A DNA stretch of 64,000 nt from an uncultured Spirochaetaceae bacterium (lineage in GTDB: Bacteria; Spirochaetota; Spirochaetia; Treponematales; Treponemataceae): assembly GCA_902799965.1 (NCBI GenBank), contig CADCCO010000010.1, forward strand, positions 1-64,000. The letters are read 5' to 3'. Each line of letters begins with the position of its first letter. The first letter of the stretch is position 1. The notes under the pieces are model-generated. The model made no database searches and was not told where the DNA came from. It saw only the letters and a program-made list of their open reading frames with translations. A program made the position numbers and the translations under genes. Below, one piece after another: positions 1-9,460 of the stretch.

Positions 1-1313
1 GCGCAGTCGGGAGCCGAGTGCTGGATCCAGAACCAGGCGCAAGCGGCGCGGCGGCGAAGTCGTTCTTCTTGGTCTTGCTTTACGTCTCCAAGGGACTTTA
101 TCACAGCGTCGATGTCGCCCGAATATGTTTGCAAAAGGGTTGTCAACATTCGGAATGTAATTTGATACGGCATCGTGTCGGGAATCTTTCCGTCGATTTG
201 GCTAAGAATGTAAATGCGCTTTTCTTTGTTGAACTGGTCCTCGCTCTTGGCCTTGTCGATTCCGTAAACAATGCGCTCTGTCTTGTCGTAGTCTTCGTAA
301 ACTTTAAGAACGTCAAGGTCAAAGCTGATCGCGAATTCCGTGTTGGGGCGGGTTCCCGCAAAGATGTAGCGGAGAACTTCTGCCTGGTAAACGTCAAGCG
401 CGTCGGGAAGCGCGATTACCTTTCCCTTTGAAGAAGACATTTTTCCGGGAACGCCCTTGAGGTTCACAAAGTCGTAGCGCATTGTGATAGGCGCGTCCCA
501 GCCGTAAACTTTTTTGGAAACAAGCTTGGCCGTGTCGTAGCTTCCGCCCGGGCTTATGTGGTCTTTTCCGCCCGGCTCAAAGACTACCTTTTCTTCGTTC
601 CAGCGCATCGGCCAGTCAACGCGCCAGCCAAGCTTGGCGCCCTGGAACTTGCGGATGTCGACTGTTTCTTCGCAACCGCACTCGCACTTGTATGTAAGGC
701 CGTACTCGCCGTCGTAGCCTGTGATTGTTGTCGTGTCCTTGTTGCACTTTCCGCAGAAAATGCTGACAGGCCAGTAAACGTCCTCCGCCTTCATCTTGTG
801 CTGCTCGTCGCGGTATTCGTTGAGACATTCTTTGATTAGGTCGCGGTTTTGCAGCGCCTTCTTCATTCCCTCGGCGTAGCGGTTGGCGCGGTAGCGGCTG
901 GCCTGATACAAAAATTCAGGAGCGATGCCCACGCGGGGAAGCTGGCTTTCGATGTCAACTTCGTGGTGGCGCGCGTAGTTTTCGTCGCGGCCGGTCGTGT
1001 CGGGAACCATCGTGATCGGGAAGCGCAAATATTTTTCCAGCGTTTCGGGATCGGGCATGTTGGCCGGAACTTTGCGGAACACGTCGTAGTCGTCCCAAGA
1101 GTAAATGAAGCGGACCTTCTTGCCGCGGTCGCGAAGGGCGCGGACAACCAAGTCAACGGTGATGATTTCGCGGAAGTTTCCAAGGTGAACGGTTCCGCTT
1201 GGCGTGATGCCGGACGCGCATGTGTAGGAGTCGCGGTCGCCTTTTTCGGCGATGATTTTGTCAGCCATCTGGTCGGCCCAGTGGCAGAGAAGGGGATTAT
1301 CATTTTTTCCCAT
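1..1313 (-). CDS. lysK: Lysyl-tRNA synthetase, class I (3' part cut by window edge)
   Basis: Charges tRNA-Lys in the cytoplasm. Reading the minus strand from the ATG at 1313 gives one open frame running off the left edge (about 437 codons). Visible are a HIGH-type motif (SGTVHLGNFREI), the KMSKS-type loop (GVPGKMSSSKGK, near 430-470) and four cysteines in two CxC-type pairs between them (CGKC and CECGC), as expected for a Rossmann-fold class I LysRS. Spirochaetes are known to use this archaeal-type enzyme instead of class II LysS. The start is set by the open frame and the MGKND N-terminus. It lies downstream of the SPOR/LapA gene pair on the same strand, separated by a terminator-like hairpin, so it is probably transcribed separately. 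Confidence 0.93.
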   Translation of the reverse strand, partial: MGKNDNPLLCHWADQMADKIIAEKGDRDSYTCASGITPSGTVHLGNFREIITVDLVVRALRDRGKKVRFIYSWDDYDVFRKVPANMPDPETLEKYLRFPITMVPDTTGRDENYARHHEVDIESQLPRVGIAPEFLYQASRYRANRYAEGMKKALQNRDLIKECLNEYRDEQHKMKAEDVYWPVSIFCGKCNKDTTTITGYDGEYGLTYKCECGCEETVDIRKFQGAKLGWRVDWPMRWNEEKVVFEPGGKDHISPGGSYDTAKLVSKKVYGWDAPITMRYDFVNLKGVPGKMSSSKGKVIALPDALDVYQAEVLRYIFAGTRPNTEFAISFDLDVLKVYEDYDKTERIVYGIDKAKSEDQFNKEKRIYILSQIDGKIPDTMPYQITFRMLTTLLQTYSGDIDAVIKSLGDVKQDQEERLRRRAACAWFWIQHSAPDC

Positions 1314-1374
1314 AATTGTTACCTCAATAAATAATTTTATTTCTAAAAAATAATTTTCGTTTCAAACGCTTGCC

Positions 1375-1391
1375 AAAAAGCGGCTCCCGCT
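1375..1391 (-). terminator. Short intrinsic terminator of the SPOR gene
   Basis: On the minus strand a 5-bp stem AGCGG-gag-CCGCT is followed by TTTTT. It overlaps the TAG stop of the SPOR-domain gene. The stem is short, so efficiency is uncertain. Confidence 0.4.
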
Positions 1392-2427
1392 AAAAAATCG
1401 GGTAGCATTCAAAGCCGGCGCTTCTAAGCTGGTCGCCGATGTTGCCCTTTGCGTTTTCGTCTACGACAACGATGTAGTATGTCGTGCCGCTGGGCCGGGT
1501 CTCTTCCGTGATGTAGGGCTTGAAGCCTTTTTCCTTTAGCCGGTCGCAAAGGCCTTGCGCGTTGTCGCGGCTTTTGAACAAGCCCAACTGCTGTTTCTTT
1601 ATTTTTTCGGAAGAGCCGTCGCCGCTGTCGGAACTCGCGCCGTTTTCGGCGCTGCCGTTCGCGCTCGCGCCGTCGTCGGATTTTTCCATAGGAATTGTTT
1701 GCGACTCGGCGGCGCTTTCGGCGGCGGCTTCAAGCGCGCTTCCTTTTTTTGGCATAAAGTACCAAAAGGGCGCGGGAACCATTTGGACGCTTCCCGCCAC
1801 AATCGCCGCCTCCGGGCTTTTTGGAAAAGCGGCGCGCAATTTTTTGCCCCAGCTTTCTTGCCCAGTGATGTACCAAAGCGTAAGCAAGACCGACGGCGCC
1901 ACCGCCTTCATCGAAGGAAAGTCCGCGTAAGCCGTCAAAAGCGCGACGCTTTCGTCAAGCTGCGAATTGGATTCAATTTGGCAAAGGCGGCTCCAGATTT
2001 CGTACAACTTTATGTAAGCCTGAATCGTTTCGTCCTGCGAATTGCGGACGGCGGAATTAAGGTAGCTGTCGGCGGTGGCGGAGTCGCCGGAACAAAGCGC
2101 GCAGCGAACCGCGTCCAATACCAATTGCGGGCTTGTCTTTTTTGGCATGCCCTCAACGTTTGGGGCGGAAATTCCGGCCGCCTGCGCGTAGGAAGCCGAC
2201 GCGTCTTTGTAGGCGCCAAGCTGTTCTTGCAAGCCGCCCAAAAAGGCCAAAAGCGCCCGCTTGTCCGCCGCGCTTTTTTGTTGGGGAATTTGCTTTTTTA
2301 GGTAGTCGACCGATTCGCCCGCGCTAGAAGAGTCCAAGGCCTTTTGAACGATTTCCTTGGCGGAATTTTGCGCGGACAAAAGCGCGCCGCAAAGAAGAAG
2401 CGCGGCGGCAAACAAAGAGCGCTTCAT
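1390..2427 (-). CDS. Exported SPOR-domain protein with TPR-like middle
   Basis: 345 aa. An N-terminal signal peptide (MKRSLFAAALLLCGALLSAQ) predicts export. The middle is helical and Ala-rich and looks TPR-like (residues about 25-200). A low-complexity Ser/Ala/Glu linker (about 230-275) leads to a C-terminal SPOR domain (about 278-345, with the pattern QLGLFKSRDNAQGLCDRLKE). SPOR domains bind denuded glycan strands of peptidoglycan, so an envelope or septal role is likely. Its ATG overlaps the stop of the upstream LapA-like gene (ATGA), so the two are translationally coupled. The exact function is not known. Confidence 0.75.
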   Translation of the reverse strand: MKRSLFAAALLLCGALLSAQNSAKEIVQKALDSSSAGESVDYLKKQIPQQKSAADKRALLAFLGGLQEQLGAYKDASASYAQAAGISAPNVEGMPKKTSPQLVLDAVRCALCSGDSATADSYLNSAVRNSQDETIQAYIKLYEIWSRLCQIESNSQLDESVALLTAYADFPSMKAVAPSVLLTLWYITGQESWGKKLRAAFPKSPEAAIVAGSVQMVPAPFWYFMPKKGSALEAAAESAAESQTIPMEKSDDGASANGSAENGASSDSGDGSSEKIKKQQLGLFKSRDNAQGLCDRLKEKGFKPYITEETRPSGTTYYIVVVDENAKGNIGDQLRSAGFECYPIF

Positions 2428-2846
2428 TTTTTTTCCTGCTGGTCGGAAGAAGCCTTTTCTTTTGGCGCGCTTGTTTCGGCGACGGCGTTTTGTTTTTTTC
2501 CAAAAAGAGGCTTTCGCTCAATGACTTGCTGCGCCTTTTTTTTGGCTTCCTCCAATTTTTTTTGGCGGGATATTTGCTTTTCCAATTGCTTCTTTTCGTT
2601 TTGCTCAAGGCGCTCGGCCAAAGCGCGCGCCTGCTCGGCGGTCATCTTTTTTTCGCCGCGCAAAAACACGGCGGGGAGCGTTACCAAAATGCCCGCCGCG
2701 AACGAAACCAAAATGCTCATGAAAATGGGCGCGTTGTTGAAAACTTTTCCAAAAAGCCAAATGTTGCAGCGGTTGTCCAAGTTGAAGCCGCTGAATATCG
2801 CCACCGCGACCAAAAGCGCGATTGTAAAAATCAGTTTTAAGACCAT
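2424..2846 (-). CDS. LapA/DUF1049-like inner-membrane protein
   Basis: 140 aa. Two transmembrane segments near the N-terminus (about residues 2-22 and 42-63) are followed by a charged coiled-coil tail rich in Glu, Lys and Gln. This is the layout of LapA/DUF1049 proteins, which in E. coli support lipopolysaccharide assembly. The open frame could start at 2930. I chose the ATG at 2846 because a TTGAAT-17-TATAAT promoter ends 6 nt before it, and the extra N-terminal residues look non-coding. The mRNA would then be leaderless. It overlaps the SPOR gene by 4 nt. Confidence 0.65.
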   Translation of the reverse strand: MVLKLIFTIALLVAVAIFSGFNLDNRCNIWLFGKVFNNAPIFMSILVSFAAGILVTLPAVFLRGEKKMTAEQARALAERLEQNEKKQLEKQISRQKKLEEAKKKAQQVIERKPLFGKKQNAVAETSAPKEKASSDQQEKK

Positions 2847-2852
2847 GCGGAC

Positions 2853-2881
2853 ATTATATAGAAAGCCGCGAATAAATTCAA
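2853..2881 (-). promoter_or_regulatory. Sigma-70 promoter, leaderless, for the LapA-like gene
   Basis: Minus strand: TTGAAT (2881-2876), 17-nt spacer, TATAAT (2858-2853), then 6 nt to the ATG at 2846. Confidence 0.65.
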
Positions 2882-2987
2882 GCCGCCCGCCGCTGCCTGC
2901 GGTCGTTGCCTTTTTGCGCAATCTAGACATTTCCGCTATTTTATGGTAACATTAACGCGATTTTTTTGCAGTCTTTTGGAGTGAACC

Positions 2988-4493
2988 ATGCCGGAAACGC
3001 AGGGCAAAAAGGTTGAGGTTGACAGAAACAAAGTTCGAACCGCGATAAACGCGGGCATTCCGCTTTCTCTCACAACATATACTCTTCCGCACGAAATGGA
3101 AGTGTATATGAACGACATCCTGCGCGTCTTTTTGGAAGAGCTGGATCAAAGCCAAATGATTGAGTATCTTTCATACTGCCTGAGCGAGCTTATCACCAAC
3201 GCAAAAAAAGCCAACACAAAGCGCGTGTATTTTAAGCTTAAGAAACTTGACATCGCCAACCAAGCCGACTACGAGCTTGGAATGAAGACTTTTAAAAGCG
3301 ACACGCTCGACGACATAAATTACTACCTTGGCTTGCAAAAAAAAGCCGGCCTTTACGTCCGCTTGATACTTCAGTTCCGCAACAACAAGATTAAAATCGA
3401 AGTGCGCAACAATTCGGATTTGACCGTGTTTGAGTACAAGCGCATTCACGACAAGCTTTCGCGCGCGCAGCAATACACTTCCGTTGACGAGGCTCTTGAG
3501 CAAGTCATCGACGATTCCGAAGGCGCGGGCCTTGGCCTTGTCATCATGATTTTAATGCTGGAAAAAATCGGCCTTACCGAAGAAAATTTCCAAGTCCTTT
3601 GCGAAAACGGCGAGACAATCACGCGCATAATTCTTCCGCTCAATCCAAAGACGCAGGAAGAAATCGATTTTATTTCCGAAGAATTCATAAAGGTCATAGA
3701 AGAGCTTCCGCAATTCCCAGACAACATCACGGCGATAAACCGCTTGCTCAGCGACCCTGACTCAAAAATGAGCGACATCGCCATGCAAATTTCAAACGAC
3801 GTTTCGCTTAGCGCCGAGCTTTTAAAAATGGTCAACTCGGCGGCGTTCGCGCTCGCAAGCCCTTGCTCAAGCATTTACGACGCGGTAAAGTTGGTGGGCT
3901 TGCGGGGCATCAAGAACTTGCTTTTTTCAATCGGAGCGGTTCAGTCTTTTGCAAAGGTTGGCGACGCGAGCGAAGAGCTTTGGGAGCACGCCTACCAGAC
4001 AGCCTTTTATTCCTACAATTTGGCGCGGAACTTTTTTACGGGCCAGCGCAACGTAATCGAAGACGCTTATGTTTGCGGCCTTTTGCACGACATGGGAAAG
4101 CTGGTTTTTGAAACAAGCCATCCTGACTTTATAAACGGCGTTCGCAAAATGAGTTCCGAAAAAAACATTCCGCCGGAAATTTTTGAAAAGCTTTTGGCCG
4201 GCGTAAACCATGCCGAAATCGGCGCGCGCGTCGCTGAAAAATGGAATTTTCCTGACATAATTGTAAACGCGATACGCTACCACCACGCGCCCGACAGCGC
4301 TCCCGCCGACGTAAAAAAATTGGTCAACGTCGTTTACTTGGCCGACTTGATGACGCACTACCAAAAGGGCGACGTGGCCTTTTATCAAATCGACATCGAC
4401 GCGCTCAAGGAATTCAAGCTGGCCAACGAAAGCCAATTCCAAAAGATTTCAGACCAGTTGCTCGCCGCGTTCAAACAACAAGAAGAAAAGTAA
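2988..4493 (+). CDS. GHKL-ATPase-like / HDOD fusion protein
   Basis: 501 aa, cytosolic. Residues about 30-225 resemble a histidine-kinase-type ATPase fold: an N-box-like helix (YCLSELITNAKKANTKRV) and a G-box-like stretch (SEGAGLGLVIMI). No phosphoacceptor histidine or sensor domain is visible. Residues about 235-430 form an HDOD domain with HDMGKLV and RYHHAP motifs. HDOD proteins regulate c-di-GMP, motility and stress responses in other bacteria, usually without proven phosphodiesterase activity. GGAG lies 6-7 nt before the ATG. It converges head to tail with the SpoU gene with no gap. Confidence 0.75.
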   Translation: MPETQGKKVEVDRNKVRTAINAGIPLSLTTYTLPHEMEVYMNDILRVFLEELDQSQMIEYLSYCLSELITNAKKANTKRVYFKLKKLDIANQADYELGMKTFKSDTLDDINYYLGLQKKAGLYVRLILQFRNNKIKIEVRNNSDLTVFEYKRIHDKLSRAQQYTSVDEALEQVIDDSEGAGLGLVIMILMLEKIGLTEENFQVLCENGETITRIILPLNPKTQEEIDFISEEFIKVIEELPQFPDNITAINRLLSDPDSKMSDIAMQISNDVSLSAELLKMVNSAAFALASPCSSIYDAVKLVGLRGIKNLLFSIGAVQSFAKVGDASEELWEHAYQTAFYSYNLARNFFTGQRNVIEDAYVCGLLHDMGKLVFETSHPDFINGVRKMSSEKNIPPEIFEKLLAGVNHAEIGARVAEKWNFPDIIVNAIRYHHAPDSAPADVKKLVNVVYLADLMTHYQKGDVAFYQIDIDALKEFKLANESQFQKISDQLLAAFKQQEEK

Positions 4494-5315
4494 TTACTTT
4501 AAACTTTCAACCCATTTTTGCATTAGGATGCCAAAGGCCACGCCGACGTTGAGGGAGGCTTTTAGGCCCTTCATCGGAATCGTCACGCGGCCGCAGTTGG
4601 CTTTGGCCAGCGCTTGCGGGCTTGCGCCTAATTCTTCCGAGCCGATAATGCAAATTCCCGTTTTTGGAAATTCAAATTCTTCTATTGGAGTACCGCCGGT
4701 TTCAAGGACAAAAATGTTTTGGCTGTCGTCCAAAGCCTCTAGCGGCGCGCGCTCCCATTCAATCGTTTTGTCGCAGCCCATCGCGCTTCGGACGGCGCGG
4801 GGGTGGGCCGGGTCGCAGCAGCCGGGGCTAAGCCAAACTTTTTGGGCGCCCAAGCCTTCCGCCGTCCGAAAGATGGAGCCAAGGTTGAAGGGCGAGCGGA
4901 TGTCTTCGGCGTAAACTGCGATTCCGGGGTAAAAGCCGCGCGCCGCCACCTTTCCGTCTTGGGCTGCGTTGGCCGATGGATGCGGGGCGATGATTAGGTC
5001 CCATTCGGCGGGAAAAGTTCCCAGTATTGAAAGAAGCTCGTTCCGCGCCAAGTTGCAGGCCGCCCGCTCGTCAAAGCCTTCTTGGCTTATGAGGGACGAT
5101 ATTTTTTTTGCGGCTTCTGGCGAGATTTTTGGGTCTTTTAAAAAGACGCGGCACAATGCCTTTATGTATTCGGCGCGCGGCATCGAATGAAAGTTGTATT
5201 CGCTGCCTTTTTCCGCGATTCCCAAAATGTCTCGTTCCAGGGCGCCGAAGCAAAGCGCCAGTTTCCTTCGCTGTTGGCCGCCTTCCAACTGAAAAAGCTT
5301 GTTAGGATTAATCAT
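4494..5315 (-). CDS. SpoU/TrmH-family RNA 2'-O-methyltransferase
   Basis: 273 aa. Uses S-adenosylmethionine to methylate the 2'-OH of rRNA or tRNA. The three SPOUT-knot motifs are present in order: SPFNLGSIFRTAEGLGA, then IIGSEELGAS, then IPMKGLKASLNVGVAFG at the C-terminus. The N-terminal 120 residues are a helical extension that does not match the usual RlmB/TrmH substrate-binding domain, so the target nucleotide cannot be assigned. The gene is convergent with and directly abuts the HDOD gene. It is divergent from the chemoreceptor gene at 5375. Confidence 0.85.
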   Translation of the reverse strand: MINPNKLFQLEGGQQRRKLALCFGALERDILGIAEKGSEYNFHSMPRAEYIKALCRVFLKDPKISPEAAKKISSLISQEGFDERAACNLARNELLSILGTFPAEWDLIIAPHPSANAAQDGKVAARGFYPGIAVYAEDIRSPFNLGSIFRTAEGLGAQKVWLSPGCCDPAHPRAVRSAMGCDKTIEWERAPLEALDDSQNIFVLETGGTPIEEFEFPKTGICIIGSEELGASPQALAKANCGRVTIPMKGLKASLNVGVAFGILMQKWVESLK

Positions 5316-5337
5316 TCTTTCATTATTAAAAAAAAAC

Positions 5338-5366
5338 TTGAAAAAGTCAATTTTATGGCTTATAAT
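5338..5366 (+). promoter_or_regulatory. Sigma-70 promoter, leaderless, for the chemoreceptor
   Basis: TTGAAA (5338-5343), 17-nt spacer, TATAAT (5361-5366). The ATG follows 8 nt later at 5375, so transcription should begin at or 1-2 nt before it. No Shine-Dalgarno sequence is present. Confidence 0.8.
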
Positions 5367-5374
5367 TAAGGCCT

Positions 5375-7195
5375 ATGAAGAATCTTTCTTTGAGGGTTAA
5401 ATACACCCTTTTCATCTCCGCGTTTTTCGCGATCGCCATTTTTTTGTTTTCCGCCCTTGCCATCAACACTTCGGCCAGAATGTGCGTTGACATTTTTGTG
5501 GAGGAAGGAAAGCCGCTTGTGGAGCACGGCTCTAAGTACGTAAACTCGAACATCAAGGATTTTAAAAAAATCATCGATGAGCAAAACCCCGACTCCCTGC
5601 GCTACAACAGAATGCGTTCGGAATTGCTCGCGATGAAAGAGGCTTCTTCCGCAAAATACTTTTACACGATGGTTCCCGCGACCGACAAGGATTACATGTA
5701 TGTAATCGACGGCTCTTGCGACCCCAGCGACCAAGAGAATTTTTCCGCGATGGGAACCCTTGAGACAAAGGACAACTACGGAGAGCCTGCTATTTTGGCT
5801 ATGGAAACCGGAAGAATCCATGCCAGCAAAATGGAATGGCAGGACGGTTGGGGCTGGTTGATAACTGTGTTCGCTCCGATTATGGACGGCGGAAAGGCGA
5901 TTGGCTTTGTTGCCGCCGACTACGACGCGACCGCCTTGCGCTCTTCAATCAAATGGCTGATTATAAACATCGCGCTTGTTTCGCTTGTCTTGCTTGCCGC
6001 CGCAATTGTCGCCGTCAATTTGTCGCTGCGAGTTTTGTTCGGCAGAATGAAAAAGGTGACTCAGGAAATCAACGACATCGCCACCGGCAAGGCGGACTTG
6101 TCGCAAAAGATTCCGGTCAAGAGCCGCGACGAAATAGGCGAGTTGGTCGAAGGCTGCAACACGCTTACGGAAAGCCTTTCAAAGATGTTCGCGACAATAA
6201 AAGAAGCGGTTTCGTCGCTGGTCGTTTCGGGCACTGAGATTGTCAACTACTCCGCGACCACGCTGGACGGCGTTCAAAGCGCCACGCAAACTGCGGAAGA
6301 AATAAATTTGCGCGCCAAGACGCAGAACGAAACGATGGATTTTGTGGCCGAAAGCAGCGGCAACGTCAGCAAGACGATTCAGCTTTTGTCTTCAAGAATC
6401 GGAAGCCAAACTTCAGCCATCAGCGAAGTGTCTTCAAGCGTCACTCGAATTTCAACAAACATTCAGAGCATTGACCAAAACGTTTCAAAGATTTCGCAAA
6501 AATACGAGCAGCTTGTAAGCGATTCCAAGAACGGCCAAAAGGACCAAATGACGGTCGTTGACAAGGTTGGAGAAATTCAGGCGCAGGCGGGAAAATTAAA
6601 GGAAGCCAACTCGGTGATCCGAAGCATCGCAAGCCAAACCAACTTGCTTGCGATGAACGCCTCAATCGAAGCGGCCCACGCGGGCGACGCTGGAAAAGGC
6701 TTTGCGGTCGTTGCCGGCGAAATCCGCTCGCTTGCGGAAAGTTCGGCCAAGCAGTCAAAAAGCATAGGCACTCTTATAAAGTCGATTACTGAATCGATTG
6801 GCGGAATTGTGGACGCTTCAAAGCTTTCGCTCGCGTCTTTCCAAAGCCTTGACTCAAAAATCAGCGAAATCCAGTCGATGCTTTCGGACGTTTTGGGCAA
6901 CGTGGACGAACAGCAGGAAGGCGCCAAGAATTTGCTTGGCTCAATGTCTGAGGTGGATTCAACTTCGCATTCGATTCAAGAGGCGAGCCGCGAAGTGGAG
7001 AACGAAAGCGGAAAGGTTTTTTCCCGCATGGAAGAGCTCCGCACAGCCGCGAGCGAAATCACGATTCTTACGGCCGGCATAAAAAATTCCATCGAGCAAA
7101 TTTCAAAGCAGGCCAAGAAGACTTCGGAAGAGTCGCGCGCCAACAGCCAGCTTAACAACAAGGTGCTGGACTTGATCAAGAGCTACAAAGTGTAA
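5375..7195 (+). CDS. Methyl-accepting chemotaxis protein
   Basis: 606 aa inner-membrane chemoreceptor. TM1 is at about residues 9-30, a periplasmic Cache-like sensor at 35-185, TM2 at about 190-215 ([20 protein letters not shown]), a HAMP domain at about 216-270, and a long cytoplasmic signalling coiled coil. The conserved hairpin tip ([20 protein letters not shown]) that contacts CheA and CheW is intact. The ligand cannot be told from sequence. It has a strong promoter with almost no leader. Its last 13 nt overlap the convergent pseudouridine synthase gene. Confidence 0.95.
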   Translation: MKNLSLRVKYTLFISAFFAIAIFLFSALAINTSARMCVDIFVEEGKPLVEHGSKYVNSNIKDFKKIIDEQNPDSLRYNRMRSELLAMKEASSAKYFYTMVPATDKDYMYVIDGSCDPSDQENFSAMGTLETKDNYGEPAILAMETGRIHASKMEWQDGWGWLITVFAPIMDGGKAIGFVAADYDATALRSSIKWLIINIALVSLVLLAAAIVAVNLSLRVLFGRMKKVTQEINDIATGKADLSQKIPVKSRDEIGELVEGCNTLTESLSKMFATIKEAVSSLVVSGTEIVNYSATTLDGVQSATQTAEEINLRAKTQNETMDFVAESSGNVSKTIQLLSSRIGSQTSAISEVSSSVTRISTNIQSIDQNVSKISQKYEQLVSDSKNGQKDQMTVVDKVGEIQAQAGKLKEANSVIRSIASQTNLLAMNASIEAAHAGDAGKGFAVVAGEIRSLAESSAKQSKSIGTLIKSITESIGGIVDASKLSLASFQSLDSKISEIQSMLSDVLGNVDEQQEGAKNLLGSMSEVDSTSHSIQEASREVENESGKVFSRMEELRTAASEITILTAGIKNSIEQISKQAKKTSEESRANSQLNNKVLDLIKSYKV

Positions 7196-7956
7196 GCGTG
7201 TCCACCTCGCGCCGCTTTTCCCGCGCTATTATTACAGGCTGCCAACCACTCTGGCGGTTCAGGGGATTCAAAGCGGCGGCGCTCTTTGGTCCACGGGTCG
7301 GTGTATTCCAGCGTGCGCGCGTGCAGGGCAAGGCGGCCAAAAGGGTTCGTTCTTGCCCTGTAGTTTTTGTCGCCCGCCAGCGGAAATCCCAGGCTTGCCA
7401 AGTGCGCGCGGATTTGGTTTTTGCGGCCGGTGTCCAAGGACAATTCAAACATGGCCAAGTCTTTTCCGCGCGCGATTATTTTGTAATGCGTGCGCGCCGG
7501 AATCGTTTTTAGCTTGCCGCCGTTTTGGCCTTTCAATCCCTTTTCGCCCGCGCCGCCTTTTGGAACGTAGGCTTGGTTGTAGGCGTTGTAGGCCAGCGGG
7601 CTGTCGATTGTTCCGCTGTCGGCAAGCGCGTTTAGGGCGGCGGCTTTGGCTCGGGGAACTTCCGCCACGGCGCGGTAAAGGCGCTCGGTCACCATCGTTT
7701 GCCAGGAATCCATAATGATTTTTTGCGCGCGCTCGTTAAGCGCGAACATCATCACGCCGCTGGTCTCGCGGTCAAGCCGGTGGACTGCAAAGGGCCTATG
7801 CTTGCTTGAATAAGTTCCGCGCTTCCTCATGTTTTCTTCCAAAAGGCCGAGCGCCGTTTTTCCGCGAAAGCCGGGATAGGGCACGCTCAACAAGTTTTCG
7901 CTTTTGCAAATGACGGCGATGTTTTGGTCTTGGAAGAGAATGTTAAATTTCAACAA
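7183..7956 (-). CDS. RluA-family rRNA/tRNA pseudouridine synthase
   Basis: 257 aa. Isomerises uridine to pseudouridine in RNA. The catalytic motif [14 protein letters not shown] carries the essential Asp, and the later [12 protein letters not shown] and [21 protein letters not shown] motifs match the family. There is no S4 domain, so it resembles the short single-domain RluA/TruC-like enzymes. The start is a TTG at 7956 with GGAGG 7 nt upstream, inside the 3' end of the pdxR-like gene, so the two are coupled. Its 3' end overlaps the chemoreceptor gene on the other strand. Confidence 0.87.
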   Translation of the reverse strand: MLKFNILFQDQNIAVICKSENLLSVPYPGFRGKTALGLLEENMRKRGTYSSKHRPFAVHRLDRETSGVMMFALNERAQKIIMDSWQTMVTERLYRAVAEVPRAKAAALNALADSGTIDSPLAYNAYNQAYVPKGGAGEKGLKGQNGGKLKTIPARTHYKIIARGKDLAMFELSLDTGRKNQIRAHLASLGFPLAGDKNYRARTNPFGRLALHARTLEYTDPWTKERRRFESPEPPEWLAACNNSAGKAARGGHAYTL

Positions 7957-9377
7957 AGGGCCGCCTCCATTTTTTTTACTATTTGCGCGATTTTGTTTTT
8001 TTGGATGCCCGAATAGTTTATCACAAAGTCCGCGCGCGAACTTTGGTCTTTTGGCTTATTGTAATAAAAATCGCTAAGCAAGGCAACATTTATTCCTTTT
8101 TCCGACAGGCGGCCCTGGAGTTTCTTGCCGGATTCAGTTGACTTGATTCGCAGAATAAAGTGCAAGCCGGAATTTTCTTCAAGAATTTCGCAGCTCTTTG
8201 AAAGGCGGCTGGCGCTCAAGGCGCGAATCAAGTCGTTGCGCAGATTGCGGTAGTGGTTTTTCATTTTTGTCAAATGCTTTTCGTAGTGGCCTTCGTCTAT
8301 GAAGCGAGCGAGCGTGTATTGTTCAAACGCGGAGACAGGGCAGGAATAAAAGCCGTTTTTTTTGTAATATTCTTGAAGCAAGTTTTGCGGCAGAATCATG
8401 TATGAAATTCTTATTGACGGAGCGAGCGTCTTTGAGAACGTGTTGATGTAAATCACGTGTCCGCGCGTTTTTTCCGAAGCGGCCGCCGCGCTAAAGAGCG
8501 GCTCTATGGGCTTTGCGTTGAAGCGAAATTCCGAGTCGTAGTCGTCTTCGATTATGAAGCGCTTTTTTTCGCTCGCCGCCCATTCCAAAAGCTCAAAGCG
8601 GCGGGCGTAGGGCATTACGATTCCTGTCGGAAAATGGTGCAGGGGAGAGACGTGGACGATTTGCGCGTCCTTAAGCTTGCTTGTCTTTATTCCGCTTTTG
8701 TCCAGGCCGGCCGCCACGCATTTTGCGCCGCACAGCTTTGCCACGGAAGCGAATTGCCGGTAGCCGGGGTTTTCCACGGCGTATGTTTTGTCCGCTCCAA
8801 AAAAGTGAACCAGCTGCGTGTACAAAAAATCAGTTCCCGCTCCGATGACTATTTGCTCGGGGCTGGCCTCAATCATCCTAAAGCGGCGCAAGTGGCGGGA
8901 AATGGCTTTGCGCAATTCGTCCGCGCCGCCGCTTGGAATTTTTTGCAGGAGCCGCTCGTCGCCGGAGTTCAAGACTTGCCGCATAAGGTGGGCCCAAAGG
9001 CTGAATGGAAATTTTTCAAAGTTCGTGGAATTGCTTTTAAAGTCCGCAAGCCAATTGGCGTCCTTGCCCTTTTGCGGCTCCTCGTCCTCTTGCGGAATTT
9101 TTCGCGCCGCCTCCGCCAAGAAAGTTCCGCCTGAAGGAATTCCCTGCGCAAAGTAGCCACGTTTTTCTTCCGAATAAATGTAGCCTTCGCTTATCAGGCG
9201 GGCGTAGGCGTTTTGCACGGTGATTTCGCTTACCTTTAAGTTTTGCGCCAGGGCGCGGCGGGAAGGCAGGCGCTCGTCGGCCGCTATGCTGTTGGAGACG
9301 ATTTGCCTTTTTATAGAGCTGTACAAAAAGTCTGAAAGGCCTTGGCCCTTTCTTTTGCTAAAGTCTATCGTTATCAT
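7950..9377 (-). CDS. pdxR: MocR/PdxR-type regulator (GntR DNA-binding + aminotransferase domain)
   Basis: 475 aa. The N-terminal winged helix (about residues 13-80, with LPSRRALAQNLKVSEITVQNAY split by the usual turn) is of the GntR class. Residues about 110-470 are a fold-type I aminotransferase domain with the PLP lysine motif NTFSKTLAPSIRISYM. MocR proteins bind PLP and commonly control vitamin B6 genes. Here the gene is divergent from a pyridoxamine kinase gene, which supports a PdxR role. The -10 TATAAT ends 5 nt before the ATG, so its mRNA is probably leaderless. Confidence 0.88.
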   Translation of the reverse strand: MITIDFSKRKGQGLSDFLYSSIKRQIVSNSIAADERLPSRRALAQNLKVSEITVQNAYARLISEGYIYSEEKRGYFAQGIPSGGTFLAEAARKIPQEDEEPQKGKDANWLADFKSNSTNFEKFPFSLWAHLMRQVLNSGDERLLQKIPSGGADELRKAISRHLRRFRMIEASPEQIVIGAGTDFLYTQLVHFFGADKTYAVENPGYRQFASVAKLCGAKCVAAGLDKSGIKTSKLKDAQIVHVSPLHHFPTGIVMPYARRFELLEWAASEKKRFIIEDDYDSEFRFNAKPIEPLFSAAAASEKTRGHVIYINTFSKTLAPSIRISYMILPQNLLQEYYKKNGFYSCPVSAFEQYTLARFIDEGHYEKHLTKMKNHYRNLRNDLIRALSASRLSKSCEILEENSGLHFILRIKSTESGKKLQGRLSEKGINVALLSDFYYNKPKDQSSRADFVINYSGIQKNKIAQIVKKMEAALC

Positions 9378-9424
9378 CTGGCATTATAAAAATTTATTAA
9401 AATTGGGTATATGAATGATACCAG
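9378..9424. promoter_or_regulatory. pdxR-pdxY divergent control region with candidate operator
   Basis: The 83-bp divergent gap carries the inverted repeat GGTAT-n7-ATACC (9406-9422) and outer CTGG (9378-9381) / CCAG (9421-9424). On the minus strand TATAAT (9388-9383) lies 5 nt before the pdxR ATG. The palindrome sits where the pdxR -35 would be, so autorepression is plausible. This is inference from position; no factor binding is known here. Confidence 0.5.
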
Positions 9425-9460
9425 TTTTTCGTTAGATTTACAAGCATAGGAGATTAAAAA

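Noticed and set aside
1-1313. Plus-strand frames opposite LysRS
   Set aside because: They are shadows of the minus-strand LysRS gene, with no ribosome sites or protein-like content.
2847-2930. Upstream start for the LapA-like protein
   Set aside because: The extra 28 residues are low-complexity, there is no ribosome site, and a good promoter lies inside this stretch.
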